A stretch of 64,000 nucleotides of DNA from Fibrobacterota bacterium (GTDB lineage: Bacteria > Fibrobacterota > Chitinivibrionia > Chitinivibrionales > Chitinispirillaceae), in the NCBI GenBank assembly GCA_023436145.1, contig JAEZKP010000073.1, positions 1 through 64,000 of the forward strand. The letters are read 5' to 3'. Both the position numbers and the translations under genes were made by a program. The notes under the pieces were generated by a model. That model saw only the letters and a program-made list of their open reading frames with translations. It did no database searches and had not been told where the DNA came from. Below are positions 36,586 to 46,229 of this stretch, in pieces (within the stretch, counting starts at the first letter, position 1; every line of letters starts with the position of its first letter).

Positions 36586-38670
36586 ATGAAAGCACCAAAG
36601 AATCGGTATGTGATATTCTGCCTTGCTGCTGTGATTTTCTTATTTTGGACCCATTCTTCAGCTGATATAGCTGTGGTGACTGATGTCCGGGACAGCGTTT
36701 CCGGTTCACTGCGTTTTGTTTTATCAGCAATCTCTGAGGGGGACACAGTCATTTTTGACATACCCGGTCAGGACACGATCGTGGTCAGGGATACCTTGGT
36801 TGTTGATAAGAGTGTTGTCATTTCTGGCACCAGGAATGCTGCAACCAACAATCGGATAGTGGTTGGTATTGATTCAACTCTTGGTATAAGCTACCCGGTT
36901 TTTCTGATCAATAGAGGTAGGGTACATATCAAAGGTATTGTGATCAAAGGTGAAATTGTTGCTCAAAAGGGATCTGTTTTGAGTGTCGATAGTGTTTCTA
37001 TTCATAACAGTGCGCCAAATGGTAATGGCATTTCCAGTCAGGCAGACAGCCTGGTTGTCCGAGCAAGTGTAATTACCGGTAATGGGGGAGTCGGGTTGCG
37101 TAATAATAAGGGAAATCTTACGATAGTGAGTTGCGAAATCGGGGAAAACAGGGGTGGGGGCATATACATAGAGGCTTACGATTATGCCGGTAAAATTGAC
37201 AATTGTGTTATCAGAGACAATGCAAGGGATTTCGGTGCCGGTTTAACCAGTTTTTGCACTCTGTACTTATCAAATACTTTCATAAGCAATAATGCTGCTT
37301 TCTCATTTGGAGCAGGAATAGTTAACTCGGGAGTTATGAGAATTTCTGATTGTATCATTGATAGTAATTCTGCTTCTGATGGAAACGGTGGTGGAATTTG
37401 GAATAGTGGAATTATGACAATTGAAAACAGTCGTATTCACCATAATTCTGTGAAGGGAAGTGCGGAATCGAAATCATGGGGAGAGGAGTGCTCTGGTGGT
37501 GGCATTTACAATGAAGGACAAATGGCGATTAAAAACTGCACAGTTGATTCCAATTTATCGTATGCTAGTGGTAAATCTAATGGATTCGGTGGTACCTCTT
37601 CGGGAGGTGGTATTTTTAATAAAGCAGTAATGACAATTGTCGGTAGCACTATATCAGGAAATTCTTCAGAAGCTAGTGGTTCAAACTCCTATGGTGGACA
37701 GTCATATGGAGGTGGTATTTATAATCAGAACGGTTCCATATTGACTATAATAAACTGTACAATCTACGGTAATTCATCAATGGGCCGCAGGGGTGGTTCA
37801 TACGGAGGCACTTCTGCAGGTGGAGGAATTTATAACATGTCGCTACGGTTTGTAATAGCCTTTTCCACTATTGGGAAAAATAGCTCTACCCACTCAAATG
37901 GCGATCCGTTTACAGGGAGTTCTGATGCTGATGATTTTTATGACAGCGGATCTACAATTATAAATTCGATTATTTATAGAGAATACGTTAATGCTTCTAA
38001 TGCCCCCTGCCGGGGGATAAACGTGTTTACGGTAACCGGGCTTCCAAACCATTCGGTAAATAGTCTGGCACACACATCAGATTTCGAGCTGTTTGGCAGC
38101 TTGCCCTTTGAACTGGGAGATAATGGTGGCACAACAAAGACAGTGGCTATTGATTCACTGTCGATCGCAAGGGGATCTGGCATAAAAATCGGAATGTATG
38201 AAAAAGACAGCACTTTTAATTTTGATTCCTGTAAAATTATTAAGGTCGCCTATTTTGATGGTGTAAACTGGCTTGCTGCGGAAAACGATTCTGTTCTCCC
38301 CCCATCAATTCAAATCGTTCAGGTTACTACTGATCAGCGTGGAGTGATACGCCCTGAAGTTCCTGGCAGAGGAGCATATGAGTTTTCTGGGCCCATGTCT
38401 GCAAAAAAAGGAACAATATCTTCCAGATGTTTGTACAGGGATTTACAGGCAGACTTCATGAGTAACAGGTTGAGAATTACAGTCCCTGGTGATGGAGTGT
38501 ACCATATGCAGTTGTTTTCTATGCAGGGCCGGATTATTATTGATAAAACAGTAGACTGTAAACGTGGAGTAAATCGGTTCGGTTTTGACAGCAGGCTGAG
38601 TAATGGTACCTATCTATTGCAGGTAACCGGCATGAATTCGCAGTACATCACGAAAGTTTTCAAGAGATAG
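36586..38670 (+). CDS. Secreted right-handed beta-helix surface protein with C-terminal sorting-like domain
   Basis: 694 residues. A signal peptide (to about Ala26) is followed by DVRDSVSGSLRFVLSAISEGDTVIF (outline), a motif that opens many parallel beta-helix proteins. Repeated N-rich rungs of the type GGGIYNxGxMTIxNSxIxxNS (about 150-440) form the helix. The last 75 residues (YHMQLFSMQGRIII, then GVNRFGFDSRLSNGTYLLQV and a basic FKR end) match the small beta-sandwich tails used as outer-membrane secretion/sorting signals in Fibrobacterota and Bacteroidota (T9SS type A-like). It is probably polysaccharide-binding or adhesive; no catalytic residues are evident. The next gene starts 2 bases after its stop. 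Confidence 0.75.
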   Translation: MKAPKNRYVIFCLAAVIFLFWTHSSADIAVVTDVRDSVSGSLRFVLSAISEGDTVIFDIPGQDTIVVRDTLVVDKSVVISGTRNAATNNRIVVGIDSTLGISYPVFLINRGRVHIKGIVIKGEIVAQKGSVLSVDSVSIHNSAPNGNGISSQADSLVVRASVITGNGGVGLRNNKGNLTIVSCEIGENRGGGIYIEAYDYAGKIDNCVIRDNARDFGAGLTSFCTLYLSNTFISNNAAFSFGAGIVNSGVMRISDCIIDSNSASDGNGGGIWNSGIMTIENSRIHHNSVKGSAESKSWGEECSGGGIYNEGQMAIKNCTVDSNLSYASGKSNGFGGTSSGGGIFNKAVMTIVGSTISGNSSEASGSNSYGGQSYGGGIYNQNGSILTIINCTIYGNSSMGRRGGSYGGTSAGGGIYNMSLRFVIAFSTIGKNSSTHSNGDPFTGSSDADDFYDSGSTIINSIIYREYVNASNAPCRGINVFTVTGLPNHSVNSLAHTSDFELFGSLPFELGDNGGTTKTVAIDSLSIARGSGIKIGMYEKDSTFNFDSCKIIKVAYFDGVNWLAAENDSVLPPSIQIVQVTTDQRGVIRPEVPGRGAYEFSGPMSAKKGTISSRCLYRDLQADFMSNRLRITVPGDGVYHMQLFSMQGRIIIDKTVDCKRGVNRFGFDSRLSNGTYLLQVTGMNSQYITKVFKR

Positions 38671-38672
38671 AT

Positions 38673-41024
38673 ATGAAGATAGAAATATCAAAGAGATTAA
38701 TATTAGCAAATGTTTTACTGGCGTTTGTCATACTATTTTCTGCTAAAGATGTTGCCGCGATTACTGATGCTTACTGGGAACAGATAAATCCAGCCGGAAT
38801 TGCATCAACAAACGGTACAATCAATGCAGCTGTATGTGGCAAAGATGTTATTTACGTAGGAGGAAAATTTACCGTTGCAGGTAACGATTCCGCCCGCAAT
38901 GTCGCCATGTGGAACGGGCATACGTGGAGCCGACTTGGAGCCGGTATAAATGGAATCGTGTTATGTATGTGTCTTTCCCCTGATGGTAATCTCTATGTGG
39001 GGGGTGAATTCGATACTGCTGGTGTAGATAAAGCAGGTAATATAGCCTGGTGGGATGGCGTAGAATGGCACAAAATGGAGACAAGTCCCAATGGAAGTGT
39101 CAGGTACATTACATCCAATAAACAGGGGAAATTATATATTAGCGGCTCTTTTGGCTATATTGGAAACTTGAGGACACTCGGTCTTGCTTCCTGGGACGGT
39201 ACTTCCTGGGATACGGTTCCTAAAGGTGATGGCGGAAGTGCACCGATGGTTTGCGATGATAGTGGAAACGTTTACAAGGGAGGGTTTTCGGGAACGTATG
39301 CATTAAGAAATAATTACTGGAGTCTTGTATCATATGATTTATCCTCTCAAACGGATGATCTGATATTTGGCAATGATGGATACCTTTATGTCGCCAGTTA
39401 TAATTCAGTTTCGGTGTGGGATGGAAACGAGGCGCGAATTTTGACAAAGGTCAATGGTGGAACTGTTCGGGCTTTAACATTTACTCCAGATGGAACTCTT
39501 TATTATGGTGGTAAATTCGACAGTGTCGATACCAGTAGTTGTATGAATATTGCTCAATGGAAAGATGGCGCATGGAGCTCAATGGGCAGTGGCCTTAATG
39601 ATAGTGTCAGAATTCTGGTTAGCGATTCCTCCGGTTCAGTATATGCGATTGGAGATTTCACCAGAGCCGGAGAAGTTGGGGTAAACGGTATTGCCTGCTG
39701 GAAAGGAAATCAATGGCACAGTTTGGGTGATGGAATAACTGGCACCATATATGCCGTTGCCTATGATTCAAATGGTGATATTTATATTGGGGGAAATTTC
39801 AATTCTGTTGGCGGCATTGCTGCCAATAATATTGCAAAATGGGATGGGAATGAGTGGGCTGCTCTTGGTCTGGGAGTGGATTCACTTTACAGTTCTAATC
39901 GTGCTGGCAGATGTGTTACTTCGATTATCTGTGATGGTAAGGGTCACGTGTATGTTGGTGGTGGTTTTCAGAGAGCTGGTGGACTTCCAATAAAATATAT
40001 CGCCCGATGGAACGGAACGAACTGGGATTCTCTTGGAAGAGGTATCTCTGAGGTTCCTGCAAATCGCAACGGTGTAAATGTCCTTACTATGGATGTTTCA
40101 GGTAGACTTTATGTTGGAGGGGAATTCATAGCAGTAGACACACAAATAACCAATAGCATTGCTGTATGGGATAATAATACCTGGCAACCGTTAGGTTCAG
40201 ACAGTTTGGGCCTTATGGGTGCCAAAGTTAATTCTATGGCATTCGACAGTAGAGGAAATCTATATGTTGGTGGATTTTTTCAACGTATGGGCTATTGTCC
40301 TGCCAAAAACATTGCCATTTGGAACGGCGTACAGTGGGATTCAGTTGGGTCCGGTACAAATGATGAGGTAACATCATTAACTACTGACGACATCGGTAAT
40401 GTTTACGCAGCTGGCTTTTTCAATGTTATTGACAGTTTCAGGGTACAGAATGTGGCTCGCTATGATGGAATAAGATGGGAATCTTTAGGCAAAGGAATAG
40501 GTCATCCCGGTGGTGTATATGCAATGATTTGTGATCGTGCCGGGAATCTTTATGCCGGTGGTCTTTTCGAGTCTGCGAATGGGACAATTGTGAATAATCT
40601 GGCAAAATGGGATGGCTTATCCTGGACCAGGATAGGGTCAGGAACAACAGGAGAGGTGAACTCACTTGCCCTTATCGGATCAATGCTATATGTGGGTGGT
40701 AGCTTTACGGTTGCTGGTGGAAAATTTTCGCCGGGCATTGCCAGAGTTAATGTTGCTTCTGCAAACGCGATAAATCCATTTACAGAAAAAAATAATCTGG
40801 AAAAACCGGTAAGATACCGTTTGAAGGGAGCGACACTGTTTGCTGATAATATAACCGAGAAGGATCAGGTGGAAATTTACTCCCTGTCTGGACGACTTGT
40901 CTATAAAACCGCAGGCAAGTCTGTTATTAAGCTTCCTGCCCTTGTATCTCAGACCATAATCATCAGTATAAAACGGGAGGGAAGGCGGGTAATGAGCAAC
41001 AGACTGCTTGTAACTGGGAGATAA
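38673..41024 (+). CDS. Secreted beta-propeller-repeat surface protein with sorting-like tail
   Basis: 783 residues. Signal peptide ending near DVAA-IT. About eleven repeats of 45-65 residues follow, each with the pattern LYVGGxFxxAGxxxxxNIAxWDGxxWxxLGxG, as in bacterial delta-60/Kelch-like propellers. The C-terminal 80 residues (ITEKDQVEIYSLSGRLVYKTAG onward) again resemble a T9SS-type sorting domain. Two bases separate it from the beta-helix gene, so they form an operon. It is likely displayed on the surface or secreted; ligand unknown. The position within a T6SS locus may reflect insertion rather than function. Confidence 0.75.
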   Translation: MKIEISKRLILANVLLAFVILFSAKDVAAITDAYWEQINPAGIASTNGTINAAVCGKDVIYVGGKFTVAGNDSARNVAMWNGHTWSRLGAGINGIVLCMCLSPDGNLYVGGEFDTAGVDKAGNIAWWDGVEWHKMETSPNGSVRYITSNKQGKLYISGSFGYIGNLRTLGLASWDGTSWDTVPKGDGGSAPMVCDDSGNVYKGGFSGTYALRNNYWSLVSYDLSSQTDDLIFGNDGYLYVASYNSVSVWDGNEARILTKVNGGTVRALTFTPDGTLYYGGKFDSVDTSSCMNIAQWKDGAWSSMGSGLNDSVRILVSDSSGSVYAIGDFTRAGEVGVNGIACWKGNQWHSLGDGITGTIYAVAYDSNGDIYIGGNFNSVGGIAANNIAKWDGNEWAALGLGVDSLYSSNRAGRCVTSIICDGKGHVYVGGGFQRAGGLPIKYIARWNGTNWDSLGRGISEVPANRNGVNVLTMDVSGRLYVGGEFIAVDTQITNSIAVWDNNTWQPLGSDSLGLMGAKVNSMAFDSRGNLYVGGFFQRMGYCPAKNIAIWNGVQWDSVGSGTNDEVTSLTTDDIGNVYAAGFFNVIDSFRVQNVARYDGIRWESLGKGIGHPGGVYAMICDRAGNLYAGGLFESANGTIVNNLAKWDGLSWTRIGSGTTGEVNSLALIGSMLYVGGSFTVAGGKFSPGIARVNVASANAINPFTEKNNLEKPVRYRLKGATLFADNITEKDQVEIYSLSGRLVYKTAGKSVIKLPALVSQTIIISIKREGRRVMSNRLLVTGR

Positions 41025-41037
41025 TGAGGGTTTTTTA

Positions 41038-41133
41038 ATGAAAACGCCAGCAGAAATTGCATTCGTATTCATTGCGGTTCAGCTAATTTCGTCAATATTA
41101 GCGTTCGGGTCCGATTTCTACACAATCAGATGA
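41038..41133 (+). pseudogene. 31-codon ORF with signal-peptide character, probably a truncated secreted-protein gene
   Basis: Starting 13 bases after the propeller gene with a GAGGG Shine-Dalgarno, the frame reads MKTPAEIAFVFIAVQLISSI and ends 11 residues later. This is a complete signal peptide with almost nothing after it. It looks like the surviving start of a third gene of the surface-protein operon, cut by the event that also left the tssM fragment 40 bases downstream. A genuine small peptide is possible. Confidence 0.4.
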
Positions 41134-41172
41134 AATCAACTCACCTTTTGGTTCGTAGATGACCGTTAAAAG

Positions 41173-41243
41173 CCAGCTCACCCGTTCTGCCATAATGCAC
41201 TTAAAGGTTTTTTCCGTTTCCAGCATACTGTTATGATGGTGTT
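41173..41243 (+). pseudogene. Remnant of a tssM 3' end
   Basis: The sequence keeps the PAHPFCHNALKGF codons of the tssM1 C-terminus but then gains one base and loses the frame and stop. Sequence immediately upstream does not match tssM. It marks either a decayed tandem copy of tssM or a recombination junction flanking the surface-protein genes. Confidence 0.75.
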
Positions 41244-41280
41244 CTCTAATTCAGATTTGAGACTCTCCAGAAATATTGAT

Positions 41281-44200
41281 TCAGAACTTAACCAGTTCAG
41301 GTTTCGACACATTGCGGAGTGTTCCAATGCCCAGCTGACCAGAGCTATTCAACCCTGTAGCCCAGAGTGTACCATCTTTCTTTATTATCATAGTATGTCC
41401 ATATCCTGCTGAGACTTTGGACACATCTGACATGATCTGAACAAAAGAAGGTTCATCATTAACACCTCCAGTACCCAATCTACCATTAGAATTTAGTCCG
41501 GCTGCGTAAAGTGTTCCATCATTTTTTATGATCATTGAATGGTGATAGCCTGTAGAGACTGATGATACTCCTGAGTAGATAAGAGTCAAAGGCACGGTAT
41601 CCAGGGTTGAACCAATACCTAATTGTCCATAAGGATTATTTCCAGCACCATAAAGATAGCCATTTTTTAGAATAAGAGTGAAAGTAAAACCTGCTGCTAC
41701 AGATGAAACACCTGAGGCGACCAGAATAAAAGATGATGTATCTTTTTTTGTTCCATTACAAAATTGACCACTGCTATTCTGTCCTGCTGCCCAGAGGTTC
41801 CCATTTTTAATTGCCAGGGTATGCTGCATTCCGGCGCAAACTGAAGATACCCCGGTTGTTGCCAAAGTAAGATTGAATGTATCTCTTTTAGTTCCAATGC
41901 CAAGCTGGCCAGAAGCGTTATACCCTGTGCCCCAGAGTGTACCATCATTTTTTAAAATCATGGTATAGAGATATTTTGTAGATACAGATGAAACTCCTGA
42001 AGCTACTAATTGTGGGGTGTTTAATTTAGGGACTGCTGTTTTATTAAAACCCAATTGCCCATAAGCGTTGCTCCCAGTCCCAAAAAGAGTACCATCATTT
42101 TTCAATATCATGGAATGATAATAACCACAAGAAACCGATGATACATTGGACATTATCTGGCCAGGAATTGAGTCGTTTAATTGATCTCCATTACCCAGCT
42201 GTCCATTAGCATTATTACCGGTTGACCAAAGTGTACCATCTGTCATAAGTATCATTGTATGATAATCGCCTGCACTGACCGATGCAATTGAGATTACATT
42301 TAAAACAGCTGAATTACTTGTGACACTTCCTGATGCATTACTTATGATACAGCGGTAAGCTGCAGCGCTGTCATATCTGGTTACCGTATCGACGCTGTAG
42401 GTGGAGGAGGTGCCACCGTCTATATTGGTTCCATTCTTCTGCCACTGATAAGAGAGGTTTATTCCGGAAGCCTGCACCATCAGGGTTAATCTGTTCCCGG
42501 CCCTTACAGATGTATCTTTGGGATGAGATATAATTACCGGAGGTGATAATTTCCATTGTGCATAGAGAATGATATCTGCTGCATCTAATTGGAAAGAATC
42601 TCCCGGAGCTAAAGAATCTCCACTGCCATCCGCTGCGGTATTCCATCCATTAAATTGATATCCTGCTTTCTTCAGGTTCCCTGTGTTTTCTCTGATTTTG
42701 ATATTGGTACCATAATCATATTTGGCCGAATCTGGTGTATTTCCTGCATCATTTCCATTTCCGTTATATTTTACAGAATATTGGTTTACTTTCCACATTG
42801 CATACAGGGTGACATCTGCAGTACCTGTTATAAAGGTACCTCCTGGTTGTAAAGTATCTCCTGTTCCATTATTTCTGGTATTCCATCCTGTGAATGTAAA
42901 ACCGGTTTTTTCCAGATCACCAGGACTCCTGACAGTCACTGTTGTGTTATATGCAACAATTTCAGAATCCGGAACCGAACCGGTGTTGTTTCCATTTCCA
43001 TGGTATTTTATTAAATAATAATTTGATCTCCATAAAGCATGCAGGATTATATGGCTGGTATCCATGGTTATTGTATCACCTGGAAGCAGAGTGTCTCCTG
43101 TTCCATCATTTCTGGTACTCCATCCTGTGAATGTAAAGCCAGTTCTCTCCAGATCACCTGACCCCTTGATAATGACTTCGGTGTCGAATGCAACAATATC
43201 AGAATCTGGAACTGAACCGGTGCTGTTTCCATTTCCACTGTATTTTACAGTATATTGATTTACTTTCCACATTGCATACAGGGTGACATCCGCAGCACCT
43301 GTTGATAAAGAATCACCTGGTTGTAAAGTGTCTCCTGTACCATCATTTCTGGTATTCCAGCCTGTGAAAGTAAAACCGGTTTTCTGCAGATCACCCGGTC
43401 CTCTGATAGCTACTTTGGTGTTAAATGCAACAATATCAGAATCCGGAACCGAACCGGTGCTGTTTCCATTTCCATTGTATTTTATTGTATAAGCATTAGT
43501 TCTCCACAAAGCGTGCAGTACTATATGGTTGGTATCCATAAATATTGAATCACCAGGAAGCAGAGTATCACCACTTCCGTCGTTAGCAGTGTTCCATCCC
43601 AGAAAACTGAAACCGGTTTTCTCCAAATCGGCTGGTTTGGCTGCGATTATGATCTGACTCTGGTATTCATAATCCTGTTTAGCAGGTGGGTTCCCTCCGG
43701 TATTACTGTTTCCATCATAGGAGAGTGAGTATTTGTTTACTAACCATTGTGCAAACAATCTCATGCCTGCAACTGCGACAGTTAATGTGTCACCTGGTTT
43801 GTAAAGTTTGCCGGTTGTATCGGTACTGCTTCTCCATCCGGCAAAGGAAAATCCGGTTTTTGCCAGGTTACCTGTATTTCCCATAACAATTGCAGTTGCA
43901 TTATTGATATAGCGATTGTTGTCAACCGGGACATTACCGCTTTCCGCACCATTTCTATTGTAAAGCACAGCGAATAACGTATCATCATCTATAACCGATA
44001 TTTTATGAATCTGCTGACTGCTGATAAATCCGCCTGACACACTGTCCAGGAACACAGAAAATAATTCTGCAGTTTCGGTCAGGCTGTCATTTATAACACT
44101 CAAAGTGCAAAGACCAAAAGATGTACCGGCAGTAATCTTTACTATATAAACAGAATCTCTGAAGTCATTAGATAAAGCAGAATCACCCCTGAGAGTACAC

Positions 44201-45254
44201 CAGGCAGTGATTTCACCTGAAGCTGGTTTAGTGACTCCTAATTTTATTATATGAGAAGCTGCAGATTCAAAGGCAGTTGAAAAGGAATCGGTAAAGAATA
44301 CTCTGTGGGCATAATTTACTGTATCTACTCCATAGATCATTTCAGAGGGATCGGAAGCACCAAAAAAGTTTACCGCAGATACCCAGTAAATGTACGCTTT
44401 CCCGGTTGAATCGATATGGAATGTGTCGGGTTTAACAATCGCTTCCCAGGTACTATCTTTGTCTGTATCTTTCCGGTAAAGTATGTAACTGTCTGCAAGC
44501 GGATTGCTGTCCCAGCAGATCTCCACCAGTGCATCTGTCCGTCTGGTTATTTTCACATTAACCGGTGGAGGCGGTAATTGATTATCAGCTATTACCGTGA
44601 TAAGCACCGAGTCTTGTGATGAAGACGGAACAGTTCCGTTGTCTGTTGCAATCAGAACTATATTTACCGTTGAGCCGACAATATCGGGGGCCGGGGTGAA
44701 AATCATAAATGAATCTGCTGTAATTTCTGCAGTCAGATTAACCTGCTGCCATGCTTCCGGATTAGTAACCGAGACCTTGAGAGAGCAGGGGAGACTTGGT
44801 GCAGCATATAGTCTGAGGGGTTTGATAATCAGAGTAGGTGGAAGGTTATCTTTTTCTGTAATACACAAAACAGCACTGTCTGAAGTGACTGTTGTGTTGT
44901 TTTTTAAACCGGTTACAACTAAAATGGTAGTGCACGGCGTGGAAAAGGATAATTTTATGGCAAAACTTTTCAATATATTATCTTTTGAAAAACTTCCGGA
45001 AAACCAGTTTCCGGCCTGATATGTTACTGAATCCAGTTCTTTAGGAAAAAGGATTGAAATCCCGATATCGATATTCTGATTGACACTTCCGGTTATCGTA
45101 TCCAGGTCGGTTTCACCTCCGGATATAATATCAATATCTGGGGGGGTACTGGGTCGATACTGTTATCACATTTAAACAGGCAGACTGATACGGAGGTAAC
45201 AGTGAGCAGGGTGAAAAGAATATTTTTCCAGTGTAACACTTTTTTGGTATTCAT
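41281..45254 (-). CDS. Large surface lipoprotein (Fn3, Calx-beta, InlB-B, Ig, RCC1), frameshifted at a 7-C tract
   Basis: Two frames together make one gene of about 1,320 codons. The front frame (ATG at 45254) gives MNTKKVLHWKNILFTLL, a signal peptide with Cys in LFKCDNSIDP (Lys before Cys is unusual for a lipobox). It runs into stop 40 codons later. The main frame stays open from the poly-C tract (45140-45146) to the stop at 41281. One added C in that tract would join the two (PVPPPDIDIISGGETDLDTI). Numbering from base 44973: Fn3 135-215, Calx-beta 220-335, six InlB B-repeats 333-808, Ig-like 810-893, and RCC1 propeller repeats 895-1230 (AGxxHTMILKNDGTLWxTGxNxxGQLG). It is probably a surface adhesin. 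Confidence 0.75.
42550..43977 (-). repeat. Six tandem InlB-B (Listeria-Bacteroides) repeat units
   Basis: Six units of roughly 210-240 bases encode the pattern YxVKYxGNGNxTGSxPDS, GDLxKTGFTFTGWNT, DGTGDTLxPGDS and LYAMWK. Units three to five are also very similar at DNA level, and units alternate in their linker (MWKVNQY versus LWRSNYY/LWRTNAY), implying duplication of two-unit blocks. Such arrays change length by recombination. Confidence 0.85.
45140..45146 (-). repeat. Homopolymer C7 tract (G7 on plus strand) at a reading-frame break
   Basis: Seven consecutive Cs on the coding strand lie about 37 codons from the start of the large surface lipoprotein. The frames on either side are both clearly coding and differ by one base across this tract. 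Confidence 0.8.
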
Positions 45255-45509
45255 AAAATTCTTTTTGTAGTTACAGGTGAAATTTGTGTAATAAGCAACA
45301 GCTAAGTAGCTAAAAACAGGCATGTTACTTTTTATTATTGCACATCTGCTTTTGATTAGTCAGGTGCATACGCAATATTTTTGGATTTATCGAATAAACA
45401 AAATAGTAGAATAGCAGTACGAAAGGCAATAATGACGAAAAATAATTAATTTGTGATAGTGAGGGTGCCCTGCATGTATACAGATACTGGTTGTGTATAC
45501 CAGGGGAGT

Positions 45510-46229
45510 TTAGAATTTGAAGTCTGCTTTAATTCCGCACACAAAGTTGAGAATAATCCAGAAAACAGAAATAAGCAAAGCCAAAAGACTGACAGTTACC
45601 CAGAGAGGTATCGGGGAATATCTTTTTACTCCCAGTGCTTTTTGGGCAGGGATGTCAGGCAAGCCGTGTGGAGATAGTGAGTTGAACGATTTTGTAGTTT
45701 TGATGATTGTTTTTGCAAGTTTGGATATTATTATTTCTCTTTGTTGTGGATTTTCCAGTAAATATTTACCCTGGAATCCTAAAGAGAGGCATAGATAGTA
45801 AATTTCCAGTATCTCTTTGTTTTTTTCCGGATTTTGTATTAACTGGTTTAATTTATTGTAGAATTCCTCTCCGGCTATATTGTCATGGAATATTTCCAGC
45901 TGCATTGGATTAGTTATCCAGAAATCGCGTGCTTCTCCGGGTACAGATAGTACTGTTTCATCCAGGGTGGCTATCAGTGCATATTTAACTAATGTAATAG
46001 TCTCCGGTGTGAGACCGGCTCTCAGGCAGTTATTCTCCAATTGATTAATGTAATAGGTGATTAATTTTCTGAGAGCTGCAGTTTCTCCCAGATCATCGAC
46101 TTCACGCATTTTTATGATTATGAGGAACAGGTCTGTGCAGAGAGTGCTAAGGTTTTGGGTTTGCATTTCCTCTTTTGAGAGGTTAATGTCCAGTGTCTGG
46201 GAGAGGATGGTTTCAGTAAAGTTACTCAT
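45510..46229 (-). CDS. tssL: T6SS membrane-complex protein TssL (DotU/IcmH)
   Basis: 239 residues. The DotU helical bundle occupies about 20-185: LCTDLFLIIIKMREVDD, LVKYALIATLDETVLS with the conserved DE, LEIFHDNIAGEEFYNKL, and EILEIYYLCLSLGFQGKY (the family hallmark). One C-terminal membrane helix (about 210-232, PLWVTVSLLALLISVFWIIL) ends the protein; there is no OmpA-type peptidoglycan-binding domain after it. TssL sits in the inner membrane and pairs with TssM and the baseplate. It starts directly after the tssK stop (46230), so tssK-tssL form one operon. Confidence 0.94.
   Translation of the reverse strand: MSNFTETILSQTLDINLSKEEMQTQNLSTLCTDLFLIIIKMREVDDLGETAALRKLITYYINQLENNCLRAGLTPETITLVKYALIATLDETVLSVPGEARDFWITNPMQLEIFHDNIAGEEFYNKLNQLIQNPEKNKEILEIYYLCLSLGFQGKYLLENPQQREIIISKLAKTIIKTTKSFNSLSPHGLPDIPAQKALGVKRYSPIPLWVTVSLLALLISVFWIILNFVCGIKADFKF

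Noticed and set aside
42655..43492. Plus-strand ORFs opposite the InlB-B repeats
   Set aside because: They are mirror frames of the repeated coding sequence, recurring once per repeat unit.
41281..44973. CRISPR or non-coding tandem repeats
   Set aside because: The repeats are all within one open reading frame and encode InlB-B and RCC1 protein repeats with normal codon drift; units are about 150-240 bases with no spacer pattern.
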